From contig NZ_CP073318.1 in NCBI RefSeq assembly GCF_018263855.1, positions 5,394,001-5,458,000 on the forward strand: a DNA stretch of 64,000 nucleotides, written 5' to 3'. Every line of letters begins with the position of its first letter. Positions within the stretch are counted from its first letter, which is position 1. Under the pieces are notes generated by a model. It worked only from the letters and a program-made list of their open reading frames with translations. It was not told the DNA's origin and searched no databases. This document shows positions 8,089 through 16,435 of this stretch, piece by piece. The position numbers and the translations under genes are program-made. The DNA comes from Kutzneria sp. CA-103260. Lineage in GTDB: Bacteria > Actinomycetota > Actinomycetes > Mycobacteriales > Pseudonocardiaceae.

Positions 8089-9135
8089 GTGACTGGATTC
8101 GCGATCGTGGGAACGGGCTGGCGGGCGGAGTTCTTCTGGCGGCTGGCGGCGGAGCTGGCCGACCTGGAATGCGTCGGGGTGGTGTCCCGCAGCCGCAGCG
8201 ACCTGCCGGTGCCGGTGTTCCGGACAGTGGACGAGTGTCTGGCGGCCAAGCCGTCGTTCGTGGTGACGGCGACACCGTGGGCGGTGACGCCGGGGCTGGT
8301 GGCAGAGCTGGCCGAGCGTGGGGTGCCGGTGCTTGCGGAGACGCCGCCGGCGCCGGATCTGGCCGGGCTGCGGGACTTGTGGGCCAAGGTGGGGTCGACG
8401 GGCCTGGTCCAGGTGGCGGAGCAGTACACCCGGATGCCCGCCCACGCGGCCCGGTTGGCGTTGGTGCGCAAGGGAATTGTCGGCGAGCCGACCAGGGTGG
8501 ACGTGTCGTCGACGCACCAGTACCACGCGGTGTCGCTGATCCGCACGCTGCTGGGCATCGGCCGGGGCCGGGCCGACGTGCGGGCGGTGCGGACCATCGC
8601 CCGGCTGACCGACCCACTCAGCCGCGACGGCTGGGCCGAGCCGGCCGAGGTGAAGGACGCGACGACGATCATCGCCACCATCGAGTTCGACGGCGGCGGC
8701 CTCGGGGTCTACGACTTCACCGACAACCAGTGGCACAACCAGCTGCTGATGCGGCGTCTGCTCGTCCGGGGCACGCTGGGTGAGTTGCGGGACAACGAGG
8801 TCGTGCGCCTGACCGCGCCGAAGACCATCGCCCGCACCGAGATCGTCCGCCGGCAGACCGGCTACGACCTGGACCTGGACGGCTTCGACACCGACCACAT
8901 CACCTTCGGCGACGAGGTGCTGTACCGCAACCCCTATCAGGGCAAGCGGTGGAACGACGAGGAAATCGCCATCGCCACCCTGTTGCAGGACATGGGAAGT
9001 TGGGTCCGCGGCGACGGCCCCGAGCCCTACCCGCTGGCCGACGGCATCCAGGACCACCGGATCGCGCTGGCCATCGAGGAGGCGGCGGACAGCGGGCTCG
9101 CCGCCCGCGTGGACGACGAGCCCTGGCACGACTGA
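8089..9135 (+). CDS. Gfo/Idh/MocA family NAD(P)-dependent oxidoreductase
   Basis: 348 aa from GTG 8089. Rossmann loop AIVGTGWRAEFFWRLA (about 5-20), then a VVTATPW segment and VPVLAETPPAPDLAGL, where the usual catalytic EKP motif reads AETPP. The conserved Lys is therefore absent, which suggests altered chemistry. QVAEQYTRMPAHAA begins the C-terminal beta-sheet domain. It probably acts on a sugar or inositol-like polyol. It starts 21 bp from the divergent broken methyltransferase and precedes the GH32 gene by 138 bp. Confidence 0.85.
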   Translation: MTGFAIVGTGWRAEFFWRLAAELADLECVGVVSRSRSDLPVPVFRTVDECLAAKPSFVVTATPWAVTPGLVAELAERGVPVLAETPPAPDLAGLRDLWAKVGSTGLVQVAEQYTRMPAHAARLALVRKGIVGEPTRVDVSSTHQYHAVSLIRTLLGIGRGRADVRAVRTIARLTDPLSRDGWAEPAEVKDATTIIATIEFDGGGLGVYDFTDNQWHNQLLMRRLLVRGTLGELRDNEVVRLTAPKTIARTEIVRRQTGYDLDLDGFDTDHITFGDEVLYRNPYQGKRWNDEEIAIATLLQDMGSWVRGDGPEPYPLADGIQDHRIALAIEEAADSGLAARVDDEPWHD

Positions 9136-9185
9136 CCGGCCGGAAGAGGCGGCGAGCGGCCACAGTGGAGGGTCGCCCGCCGGTG

Positions 9186-9195
9186 TTTGCGCAAA
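9186..9195. promoter_or_regulatory. TTTGCGCAAA palindrome upstream of GH32 gene
   Basis: Perfect 10-bp palindrome 78 bp before the GH32 start. Short CG-centred palindromes of this kind are typical LacI-family operators controlling glycoside hydrolases. No lacI gene is in the window, so this is speculative. Confidence 0.3.
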
Positions 9196-9273
9196 TCGTT
9201 GTCGCCGGCCGGTGCGCGGAGCACTCTGGTCCGGCCCGATCCCAGCGAGGGGATCGTCCCGTGGGGAGGCTCG

Positions 9274-11151
9274 ATGAAGCGCCGTGACCTGCTCCGCTCC
9301 AGCATCGCTTCCGGACTCGGCATCACCCTGTCGACCATCGCCCCGTCGACGCTGCCCCGCGCCGCGGCGTCGCCTGACACGAGATCGACCTCCGGCGACA
9401 TCGTGGTCGCCGACTTCGAGAGCGCCGACTGGGCCGGCTGGAGCGTGCAGGGCACGGCCTTCGGCAGCGGACCGGTGCACGGCGTGGCCAAGTTGACGTC
9501 GATGGATGTCTACGCCTTCCACGGCGACGGGGTGGCCAGCAGCGAACTTCAGGGCGACGGCCTGACCGGGACCATCACCTCACCGGAGTTCACCATCCAG
9601 CGCCGCTACCTCGCGTTCGGCATCGGCGGCGGCGACTACGAGTACGTGACCTGCCTGAACCTGGTGGTAGACGGGCAGGTCGTGCGCAGCGCCACCGGGC
9701 GGAACACCGACACGCTGATGCCGGACAGCTGGGACGTCGGCGAGTTGGCCGGGCGCACCGCCCGGATCCAGCTCGTCGACAACGCGAGTGGCGACTGGGG
9801 ACACGTGATCGTGGACCACGTCGTGCAGACGGATCATCCCGAGCAGTTACCGGCCGCCACTCAGCCCCGGTACGGCGAGACCTGGCGGCCGCAGGTGCAC
9901 TTCACCGCGCGGCAGTGGGCGATGACCCGGCTCGATCCCGGGCAGCGGCAAGAAGGTTGGCTCAACGACCTCAACGGTCTGGTGTACTACGACGGCGAGT
10001 ACCACCTGTTCGCGCAGCGGTGGAACAAGTGCTGGATCCACGCCGTGAGCCGGGATCTGGTGCACTGGACCGAACTCGCGCCCGCCTTCTTCGAGGAGTC
10101 GCTGGGCACCGGCGTGCAGTCCGGCTCGGTGGTGATCGACTACGGCAACACCTCGCGACTGTCCCCCGATCCGAACACTCTGCCGATGGTCGCCTTCTGG
10201 GCCCGCAACGACAATCAGAGCCAGTGCCTGTCCTACAGCCTCGACCATGGCCGAACCTGGCGGCACTACGCCGGAAACCCGGTGCTGGTCATGCCCGAGC
10301 GGGATCCCAAGGTGTTCTGGTACGCGCCGGGCAAGCACTGGGTGATGATGCTGTACGGCGGCGGGCAGTACCACATCCTGACCTCGCCGGACCTGCTGCA
10401 CTGGACCGACACCGGCAATCCGGTGCCCGACAGCTACGAGTGCCCGGACTTCTTCGAGCTGCCGGTCGACGGCGGCACGAAGTGGGTTCTGGTGCGGGGC
10501 AACGGCTACTACTCGATCGGCGATTTCGACGGCACTCGTTTCACCGAGCAGACCAAACAGCTGCCCTCCGACACCGGGCCCCACTTCTACGCCACCCAGA
10601 CCTGGAACAACACCGAGACCGGCGACGGGCGACGGATCCAGGCGGCGTGGATGCGCGGCGGTTCGTATCCGCGCATGCCGTTCAACCAGCAAGTCACTTT
10701 CCCGTGCGAACTCACGCTGCACACCGTCGGTGGCGCGCCGCGCCTGTTCCGCAAGCCCGTCGCCGAACTGGCCTCCCTGCACGCCGGCGGCACGACATGG
10801 TCCGGTTCGCCGGCCCCGGGCAAGGTCGTCACGCTGACCCCGAGCACCGGCGCTTTCCACATCCTGCTCGACGCAGCGATTCCCAACGGTGCGACGCTCA
10901 CGCTCACCGTCTTCGGCGTGCCGATCGTGGCCACCGCCCGTGGCGTCAATGACCAACAGCTCGCCGAACCGTTGACAGCACTGGAGATCCTTGTCGACCG
11001 CACCTCCATCGAGGTCTTCGCCAACGACGGCGAGGTCTCCATCTCGCGCTGCTACCTGCCCAACGACAGCGGCATCACGATCACCGCGTCCGGGGGCACG
11101 GTCACTGTCAAGTCGACAACCTACAAGCTCACCCCGATCTGGCCCGCCTGA
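9274..11151 (+). CDS. Secreted GH32 fructan hydrolase (levanase/inulinase/sucrase type)
   Basis: 625 aa from ATG 9274; the frame extends to 9187 without a better start. A Tat-like signal (KRRDLLRSS, hydrophobic core, RAAA-SP cleavage region near residue 32) directs export. Residues ~43-190 form the beta-sandwich module seen N-terminal to bacterial levanases (VADFESADWAGWSVQGTAFG). The five-blade catalytic domain has WLNDLNG with nucleophile D232, ERDPKVF with stabiliser D344, and SYECPDFF with acid/base E389. A C-terminal beta-sandwich ends with DRTSIEVFANDGEVSIS. The triad is complete, so it should release fructose from levan, inulin or sucrose. Confidence 0.93.
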   Translation: MKRRDLLRSSIASGLGITLSTIAPSTLPRAAASPDTRSTSGDIVVADFESADWAGWSVQGTAFGSGPVHGVAKLTSMDVYAFHGDGVASSELQGDGLTGTITSPEFTIQRRYLAFGIGGGDYEYVTCLNLVVDGQVVRSATGRNTDTLMPDSWDVGELAGRTARIQLVDNASGDWGHVIVDHVVQTDHPEQLPAATQPRYGETWRPQVHFTARQWAMTRLDPGQRQEGWLNDLNGLVYYDGEYHLFAQRWNKCWIHAVSRDLVHWTELAPAFFEESLGTGVQSGSVVIDYGNTSRLSPDPNTLPMVAFWARNDNQSQCLSYSLDHGRTWRHYAGNPVLVMPERDPKVFWYAPGKHWVMMLYGGGQYHILTSPDLLHWTDTGNPVPDSYECPDFFELPVDGGTKWVLVRGNGYYSIGDFDGTRFTEQTKQLPSDTGPHFYATQTWNNTETGDGRRIQAAWMRGGSYPRMPFNQQVTFPCELTLHTVGGAPRLFRKPVAELASLHAGGTTWSGSPAPGKVVTLTPSTGAFHILLDAAIPNGATLTLTVFGVPIVATARGVNDQQLAEPLTALEILVDRTSIEVFANDGEVSISRCYLPNDSGITITASGGTVTVKSTTYKLTPIWPA

Positions 11152-11152
11152 A

Positions 11153-11236
11153 CCCTCGCGAGTCCCGCTCTCGGGCAACTGAATGTCGAGTTCCGGAACT
11201 CGCATCATGATTGCTGGAGAGCGGGACTCGCGAGGG
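11153..11236. repeat. Long inverted repeat, copy 1 of an intergenic repeat family (terminator-like)
   Basis: Perfect 20-bp arms CCCTCGCGAGTCCCGCTCTC (11153-11172) and complement (11217-11236) enclose 44 nt. The loop contains a 16-bp palindrome CGAGTTCC/GGAACTCG (11187-11202) and the string GCAACTGAATGTCGAGTTC. It exactly fills the gap between the convergent GH32 and iron-ADH stops, so it can end both transcripts. Related elements recur at 17258-17311. Confidence 0.75.
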
Positions 11237-12364
11237 CTAGTAGACCTCCCGCAGGAGCTCCAGCACTTCCGGTTCGCTGGGCAGGCGCGGGCTGTTCTTG
11301 GTGACGGCGTCGGCGACGGTGGCGGCAGCCATGGCCGGCAGCAGCTCCGTCGTCGCACCGAGTTCCCGCAGCGGGCGCTTGATCTCCACCACGCCACAGA
11401 GTTCCCGCACGGCCCCGATGGCGTCAGCGACCTGCATGGCCCGCGCGGCCTCGGCGTAGGCGTCGGCCGCCTCGACGAGGCTGAACTGCATGACCTCCTC
11501 GAACACTGCCGCCAAGGCGATGCCGTGGGGCGTGCCGGTGTGCGCGGTGAGGGCATGCCCCATGCCGTGCACGAGACCTAGGCCGGAGATGGTCAGCGCC
11601 CGGCCGGCGAGGTGGGCGCCGAGCATAAGCTGCGACCGGGCCTCCAGATCGGAACCGTCACGGTAGGCCACGGGCAGCCAGTGGCTGACCAGGGTCACGG
11701 CTTGCGTGGCATACGCCTGCGAGAAGGCATTGGCACCACGGGAAGCCAGCGACTCGACACCGTGTACGAGGGCGTCGATCCCGGTCGCCGCGGTGACCCG
11801 CGCCGGCAGTCCGAGGACCAGTTCCGGGTCCAGCACGGCGATCCGGGGCTGCACCGACGAGTGTCCGATGTAGACCTTGCGCCGGGCATGGGTGTCCTCG
11901 ATGACGCCGAAGCCGTTGGTCTCGGCGCCGGTGCCGGACGTCGTCGGGATGGCGATCAGCGGCAGCCCGGGCTCGGCGCCCCAGAGGTTGTCCGCGTCGG
12001 CGGCGGCCGACTCCGGGTTGCCGACCAGCAGGGAGATGCCCTTGGCGGCGTCGAGGGGAGAGCCGCCGCCAAGGGCGATGATCACCGCGGAGCCGAAGGC
12101 GCGGGCGCGGGCCGCACCCCGGTCGATCTCCACAGTGGACGGATTGGGGGAAATGTCGTCGTGCACGGCGGTTTCCACGCCGGCCGCGTCCAGGATCTTC
12201 ACGACCCGGTCCACGATGCCCGCGGCCCGCAGGCCGCGGTCGGTGACGACAAACGCACGGGTGAAGCCCAGATCGGCGACGAACTCGGGCAACCGCCGCA
12301 CCACCCCGGGGCCGAACTCGACCCGGGCGGTGGGCTCGATGCTCAGACCGCCGGCACCAGACAC
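11237..12364 (-). CDS. Iron-containing alcohol dehydrogenase
   Basis: 375 aa from GTG 12364, which has a strong SD (GGGAGG, 7 nt away) and overlaps the upstream gene by 22 bp. Type III ADH features: GGGSPLDAAKGISLL (NAD-binding, about 95-110), PTTSGTGAETNGFGVI, and metal ligands in ATGIDALVHGVES plus HGMGHALTAHTGTPHG (Asp, His, His, His). It reduces or oxidises short-chain alcohols/aldehydes or lactaldehyde-like compounds. Last gene of the five-gene operon beginning at 16349; it presumably disposes of an aldehyde or hydroxyacid from the pathway. Confidence 0.92.
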   Translation of the reverse strand: MSGAGGLSIEPTARVEFGPGVVRRLPEFVADLGFTRAFVVTDRGLRAAGIVDRVVKILDAAGVETAVHDDISPNPSTVEIDRGAARARAFGSAVIIALGGGSPLDAAKGISLLVGNPESAAADADNLWGAEPGLPLIAIPTTSGTGAETNGFGVIEDTHARRKVYIGHSSVQPRIAVLDPELVLGLPARVTAATGIDALVHGVESLASRGANAFSQAYATQAVTLVSHWLPVAYRDGSDLEARSQLMLGAHLAGRALTISGLGLVHGMGHALTAHTGTPHGIALAAVFEEVMQFSLVEAADAYAEAARAMQVADAIGAVRELCGVVEIKRPLRELGATTELLPAMAAATVADAVTKNSPRLPSEPEVLELLREVY

Positions 12365-13248
12365 GGCTCGCCTCCCTCGGTCAGCCGGAACTGCTTGCCG
12401 GCAAGGGTTTCGTACAGCCGGACGGGGCTCATCTCGCCGGCCAGGTCGCCGTACTGGGCCCGGGCCCGCCGGAATATCTGCTCCACCAGCGCGGACAGCT
12501 CGGTGGACACCCCGAGGTCCCGGCCGAGGTCGACCGCGAGCCCGAGATCCTTGCACGCCAGCATCATCGCGAACGAGTCGTCGTAGTCGCCGTTGTTCAG
12601 CACCGACAGCACGTCGCTGGCCAGGAAGTTCGACGCAGCCGGGCTGGCCAGCAGCGCGTCGCGCAGCACGGCCAGGTCGACGCCGGCCTTCACGCCCATG
12701 GCCAGCACCTCGGAGGTGGCCACCAGGTGGCAGAACCAGAGCAGGTTGATCATGAGCTTGACGGTGTAGCCGGCGCCCAGGCCGCCGACGTGCAGCACCT
12801 TCGCCGGGTCGCCCATGACGTGGAACAGCGGCAGCGCCCGAGCGAAGTCTCCGGCGTCACCGCCGACGAAAATCTGCAGCATGCCCGCCTCGGCGCCCTT
12901 GGCCATGCCGCTGACCGGGGCGTCCAGCCGGCGGATGCCGACGTGCTCGGCGGCCGCCGGGGTCGAGGTGGACATGTCGATCCACAGCGCGCCCTCGGGT
13001 AGCGCGGCGGCGGCTCCGGCCCGCAGCATGACGTCCTCGACGACACGCGGGGTCGGCACCATCGTGATGAAGAAGTCCGCCCCGGCGGCGCATTCCGCCG
13101 GGGTGGAGGCCCAGGTCGCGCCCAGAGCCACGTGCTCTTCGGCGGCCTTCTCGCGCACGTCGTGCACGGTGACCTGGTGGCCGGCGAGGATCAGGTGCCG
13201 GGCCATGTGTCGCCCCATGTTGCCCAGGCCGACAAAACCAATTCTCAT
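12343..13248 (-). CDS. 3-hydroxyisobutyrate dehydrogenase-family beta-hydroxyacid dehydrogenase
   Basis: 301 aa. Rossmann motif GFVGLGNMGRHMARHL (about 4-19), substrate loop IRRLDAPVSGMAKGAEAG (about 106-123), and catalytic region GAGYTVKLMINLLW with the conserved Lys of K-x-x-N-N/L type (about 169). The helical C-terminus is complete. This family oxidises beta-hydroxyacids (3-hydroxyisobutyrate, tartronate semialdehyde, 6-phosphogluconate-like). Ten bp downstream of the aldehyde dehydrogenase in the same operon. Confidence 0.9.
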   Translation of the reverse strand: MRIGFVGLGNMGRHMARHLILAGHQVTVHDVREKAAEEHVALGATWASTPAECAAGADFFITMVPTPRVVEDVMLRAGAAAALPEGALWIDMSTSTPAAAEHVGIRRLDAPVSGMAKGAEAGMLQIFVGGDAGDFARALPLFHVMGDPAKVLHVGGLGAGYTVKLMINLLWFCHLVATSEVLAMGVKAGVDLAVLRDALLASPAASNFLASDVLSVLNNGDYDDSFAMMLACKDLGLAVDLGRDLGVSTELSALVEQIFRRARAQYGDLAGEMSPVRLYETLAGKQFRLTEGGEPCLVPAV

Positions 13249-13258
13249 CTGCTGCCTC

Positions 13259-14740
13259 TCAGCTGCTCAGGTCGATCCAGGTGGTCTTCACTGCGGTGTA
13301 CGCGTCCAGCGCGTGCAGGGACTTGTCCCGGCCCGCGCCGGTGGCCTTGAAGCCGCCGAACGGGGTGATCACGTCGCTGGCGTCGAAGGTGTTGACCCAC
13401 ACGGTGCCGGCCCGCAGCCGCCGAGCCACCTTGTGCGCCACCGAGATGTCCCGGGTCCACACCGAGGCGGCCAGGCCGAAGTCGGTGTCGTTGGCCAGCC
13501 GCACGCCCTCGTCGGCGTCGCCGTCGAAGCCGATCACGGCCAGCACCGGGCCGAAGATCTCCTCGCGGGCCACGGTGTCCTCATTGGACACGTCGGCCAG
13601 CACGGTGGGCGCCATGTAGTTGCCGTCCACCACGTCCCCGCCGGTCACGACCCGGGCTCCCTGCGCGACCCCGGTGCGCACGTAGCCGAGAACCTTGGCC
13701 AGCTGGGCGGAATCCACGATCGGCCCCATCACGGTGGCCGGGTCGAGCGGGTCGCCGACCTTGAACGTCTCGGCGGTGACCTTGACGATCTCCTCGATCA
13801 GCCGGTCCCGCACCGAGTTGTGCACGATCACCCGCGAGCCGGCGTTGCAGGTCTGGCCGGCGTTGTAGAAGATGCCCCAGGCGATCGCCGACGCCGCGGC
13901 GCTCAGGTCGGCGTCCGGCAGGACCAGCTGCGGCGACTTGCCGCCGGCCTCCACCGCGACCTGCTTGCCGTTGGACTCGCCGGCGTACACCTGGAACAGG
14001 CGGGCCACCTCGGCCGAGCCGGTGAACGCGATCTTGTCCACGTCCGGGTGCCGGCCCAGCGCCTGCCCGGCCTCCTCGCCCAGGCCCGGCACCACGTTCA
14101 GCACGCCGTCCGGCAGTCCGGCCTCGGATGCCAAGCGGGACAACACAAGCGCGGCCAGCGACGTCTGCTCGGCCGGCTTGAGCACCACCGAGTTGCCGGT
14201 GGCGATGGCCGGCGCGAGCTTCCAGGAGGCGATCAGCAGCGCGTAGTTCCAGGGCACCACCGCGCCGATCACGCCCAGCGGCTCGCGGGTGATCAGCGCC
14301 AGCGCGTCGCCGGGGGCCGGCGCGACCTCGTCGTAGGTCTTGTCGATCGTCTCGGCGTACCAGGCGATCGTCTCCGCCGCCTTGGTCGCGTCCACCCGGA
14401 TCGCCTCGCCGATGGGCTTGCCCATCTCCAGCGTGTCCAACAGCGCCAACTCCTCGGCGTGCTCGACGATCAGCTCGGCCCAGCGCAGCATGATCCGCTT
14501 GCGCTCCTTGGGCGGCAGCTCCCGCCACACCCCGCTGTCGAAGGCGGCCCGCGCCGAGCGCACCGCCTCGTCGACGTCTTCCTTGCCACCGGCGGAAACC
14601 TGGGCGATCACGCTGCCGTCGCGCGGCGACACGCTGTCGAACGTCCTGCCGGACCGCGCGTCGACGAACCGGCCGCCGATGTGCGGGCGGGTCTCCGGCT
14701 CGATCTTCGCCGCGGCGGTCAGCCAGTACTCGTGGTTCAT
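13259..14740 (-). CDS. Aldehyde dehydrogenase (PuuC/betaine-aldehyde DH-like)
   Basis: 493 aa. Catalytic Cys298 in NAGQTCNAGSR and general-base Glu264 in VEAGGKSPQLV are both present, as are VVPWNYALLIASWK and IAFTGSAEVARLF for NAD binding. It closely resembles gamma-glutamyl-gamma-aminobutyraldehyde/betaine aldehyde dehydrogenases, but substrate cannot be read from sequence. Its ATG overlaps the stop of the enolase-family gene by 4 bp (ATGA), so the two are translationally coupled. Confidence 0.92.
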   Translation of the reverse strand: MNHEYWLTAAAKIEPETRPHIGGRFVDARSGRTFDSVSPRDGSVIAQVSAGGKEDVDEAVRSARAAFDSGVWRELPPKERKRIMLRWAELIVEHAEELALLDTLEMGKPIGEAIRVDATKAAETIAWYAETIDKTYDEVAPAPGDALALITREPLGVIGAVVPWNYALLIASWKLAPAIATGNSVVLKPAEQTSLAALVLSRLASEAGLPDGVLNVVPGLGEEAGQALGRHPDVDKIAFTGSAEVARLFQVYAGESNGKQVAVEAGGKSPQLVLPDADLSAAASAIAWGIFYNAGQTCNAGSRVIVHNSVRDRLIEEIVKVTAETFKVGDPLDPATVMGPIVDSAQLAKVLGYVRTGVAQGARVVTGGDVVDGNYMAPTVLADVSNEDTVAREEIFGPVLAVIGFDGDADEGVRLANDTDFGLAASVWTRDISVAHKVARRLRAGTVWVNTFDASDVITPFGGFKATGAGRDKSLHALDAYTAVKTTWIDLSS

Positions 14741-15849
14741 GCGATCCTCCAGCGCCGCACTGCGTCCTCGTCCAGCTCGATGCCCAACCCCGGAGTCTGC
14801 GGCACCTCCAGCTCGCCCGCACGGTTGACCATGACCGGTTCGGCCAGCATGAAGTCGCGGCGTTGCGGGGTCCAGCCCGGCGGGTCGAACGGGAACTCGA
14901 AGTACGGGCCGCCGCCGACGCCGGCTGCCACGTGCAGGTTGGCCAGCACGCCGATGCCGTTGGTCCAGCTGTGCGGGGTGAACTGCCGGTGCTTGAGCTG
15001 GGCCAGCTCGGCTAGTGTGCGGGCGCGGTGCATGCCGATGGCCAGCACCACGTCCATCTGGTAGATGTCGAGCACGTCGTGTTCCAGGTAGCGCAGCAGC
15101 TCGGGCAGCGAGTGCTGCATCTCCCCCGCCGCGATGCGCACTCCCGGGTTCTCCGCCCGCAGCGTCTTGAAGCCGTCGAGATCGTTGTACGGCAACGGTT
15201 CCTCGACCCAGAAGACGTCCAGCTCGGCCAGCCTCCGGACCAGCTTGCGGGTCTTGACCAGGTCGGAGGCGTTGGCGGTGTCGCCGGCCATCCGCCAGGA
15301 CTGGTTCAGGTCCACCATGATCTCGAAGCCGTCGCCGAGCGCTTCCCGCACCGCGGCGACCGCCCTGACGCCGTCCTCGACGCGGTCCCGGTCGATCCGG
15401 ATCTTCATCGCCCGGAAGCCGAGTTCCCGGGCGTGCAGGGCGGTCTCGACCCGCTCGGCCGGCGGCTTGAGCTCGGCCGAGGAGGCGTAGGCCGGCACCG
15501 AGTGGGCGGCGTTGCCGAGCAGCGTGGCCACCGGCAGGCCGGCGACCTTGCCGATGATGTCCCACAGCGCGACCTCCACCGGCCAGTAGTAGCCGCCGTG
15601 GAAGTTGGCCGTCTCGATCGCCTTGACGTGCCGGACGATGTCCAGCGGGTCCTGGCCGAGGAAGAGGTCCTTGAACGCGTCGAAGCCGTCCATGGTGTCG
15701 CCCGAGCCGATGCCGGTGACGCCCTCGTCGGTGTGCACGCGCACGATCGTGGCGTCGAAGCTGGTCCTCGGCTCCGGGTCCCAGGCCGCGCGCAGCGGCG
15801 GGTCGAGCTGCAGCCGCAATCGGTCGAGAGTGATGTCCGTGATCTTCAT
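14737..15849 (-). CDS. Mandelate racemase/muconate-lactonising (enolase superfamily) enzyme
   Basis: 370 aa, complete. The capping domain (1-120) is followed by a TIM barrel with metal-ligand motifs VDLNQ (D180), VEEPLP (E216/E217) and AGEMQH (E243). The base on one face is K149-I-R151 in place of the common KxK. The other face has the mandelate-racemase dyad D266 (YQMD) and H293 (PHSW). That pattern predicts a racemase or acid-sugar dehydratase of the MR subgroup. It overlaps the Fae-like gene by one base. Probably a sugar-acid dehydratase feeding the dehydrogenases downstream (inference). Confidence 0.9.
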   Translation of the reverse strand: MKITDITLDRLRLQLDPPLRAAWDPEPRTSFDATIVRVHTDEGVTGIGSGDTMDGFDAFKDLFLGQDPLDIVRHVKAIETANFHGGYYWPVEVALWDIIGKVAGLPVATLLGNAAHSVPAYASSAELKPPAERVETALHARELGFRAMKIRIDRDRVEDGVRAVAAVREALGDGFEIMVDLNQSWRMAGDTANASDLVKTRKLVRRLAELDVFWVEEPLPYNDLDGFKTLRAENPGVRIAAGEMQHSLPELLRYLEHDVLDIYQMDVVLAIGMHRARTLAELAQLKHRQFTPHSWTNGIGVLANLHVAAGVGGGPYFEFPFDPPGWTPQRRDFMLAEPVMVNRAGELEVPQTPGLGIELDEDAVRRWRIA

Positions 15850-16349
15850 CAGGCGTCCCCAGGTGTGTAGAACGGGTTGTACGCACCGGCTTCCGCCGCC
15901 TTGAGCACGTCCTCGACGGTCGGCGTGCCCTCGACCGCCGCCCGGACCGCGCCGAGCGCCGCGTCCCGCTGGTTGCGGTACGACTCGTCCAGGTCGTCGA
16001 CCGCCGGGTTCACCCAGACCGCCGCGATGATCAGCAGGTTGTCCGGGTCGTCCAGCAGGCCGGCCGCGACCGCGTCGGCCACGCCCTGGGCCAGGCCGGC
16101 CTGGGCCGAGCCCCAGATCGCCCGCTCGTGCAGCTCACCCGCCGGCGCAGCCTTGCTGACGAACAGCGTGAACGGCTTCACCGGCACCGATGGCCGCAGC
16201 ACCGTCACGAACGGCACGTGGCCGGCGCTCGGCGTGGCCAGCGCGGTCGCCCACGCGGACGCCATCGGGCCGTCCTTTCGGCCGAGCACGATGTTGGTGT
16301 GGGCGGCATTAGCGCCGTTGCCGACGAATGATTCGCCGATGAGAATCAT
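15849..16349 (-). CDS. Formaldehyde-activating enzyme (Fae)-like protein
   Basis: 166 aa from ATG 16349; a longer frame to 16385 lacks a sensible start. The sequence follows Fae end to end: ILIGESFVGNGANAAHTNI, GRKDGPMASAWATALATPSA, GHVPFVTVLRPSVPVKPFTL. His17 aligns with the catalytic His17 of methylotroph Fae. True Fae condenses formaldehyde with tetrahydromethanopterin, a cofactor not known from ordinary actinomycetes. A role in another one-carbon or aldehyde condensation is therefore possible. First gene of the operon running to 11237; divergent from the IclR regulator. Confidence 0.88.
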   Translation of the reverse strand: MILIGESFVGNGANAAHTNIVLGRKDGPMASAWATALATPSAGHVPFVTVLRPSVPVKPFTLFVSKAAPAGELHERAIWGSAQAGLAQGVADAVAAGLLDDPDNLLIIAAVWVNPAVDDLDESYRNQRDAALGAVRAAVEGTPTVEDVLKAAEAGAYNPFYTPGDA

Positions 16350-16390
16350 GAATCCGAATTTAGGTCCGGTCCTCACCGCGGGCAAGCAAT

Positions 16391-16406
16391 CGCAACGCTG
16401 GTTGCG
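16391..16406. promoter_or_regulatory. Putative IclR operator
   Basis: Palindrome CGCAAC-GCTG-GTTGCG in the 86-bp region between the divergent fae-like operon and iclR. IclR-family operators are usually ~15-bp dyads in this position. It is the only clear dyad there. Confidence 0.5.
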
Positions 16407-16435
16407 CTGCCGCCAACTGGCCGTAGGCTGATCGG

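Noticed and set aside
6784..9522. A 912-codon open frame on the minus strand
   Set aside because: It is antisense to three genes with clear domains, and its composition is the Arg/Gly/Pro/His-rich pattern of high-GC shadow frames. Only its middle ~60 codons (8067 to about 7880) are real, as the N-terminal part of the broken methyltransferase.
12815..15064. A 749-codon open frame on the plus strand opposite the Fae operon
   Set aside because: It is complementary to conserved dehydrogenase genes and shows no domain motif; a GC-bias artefact.
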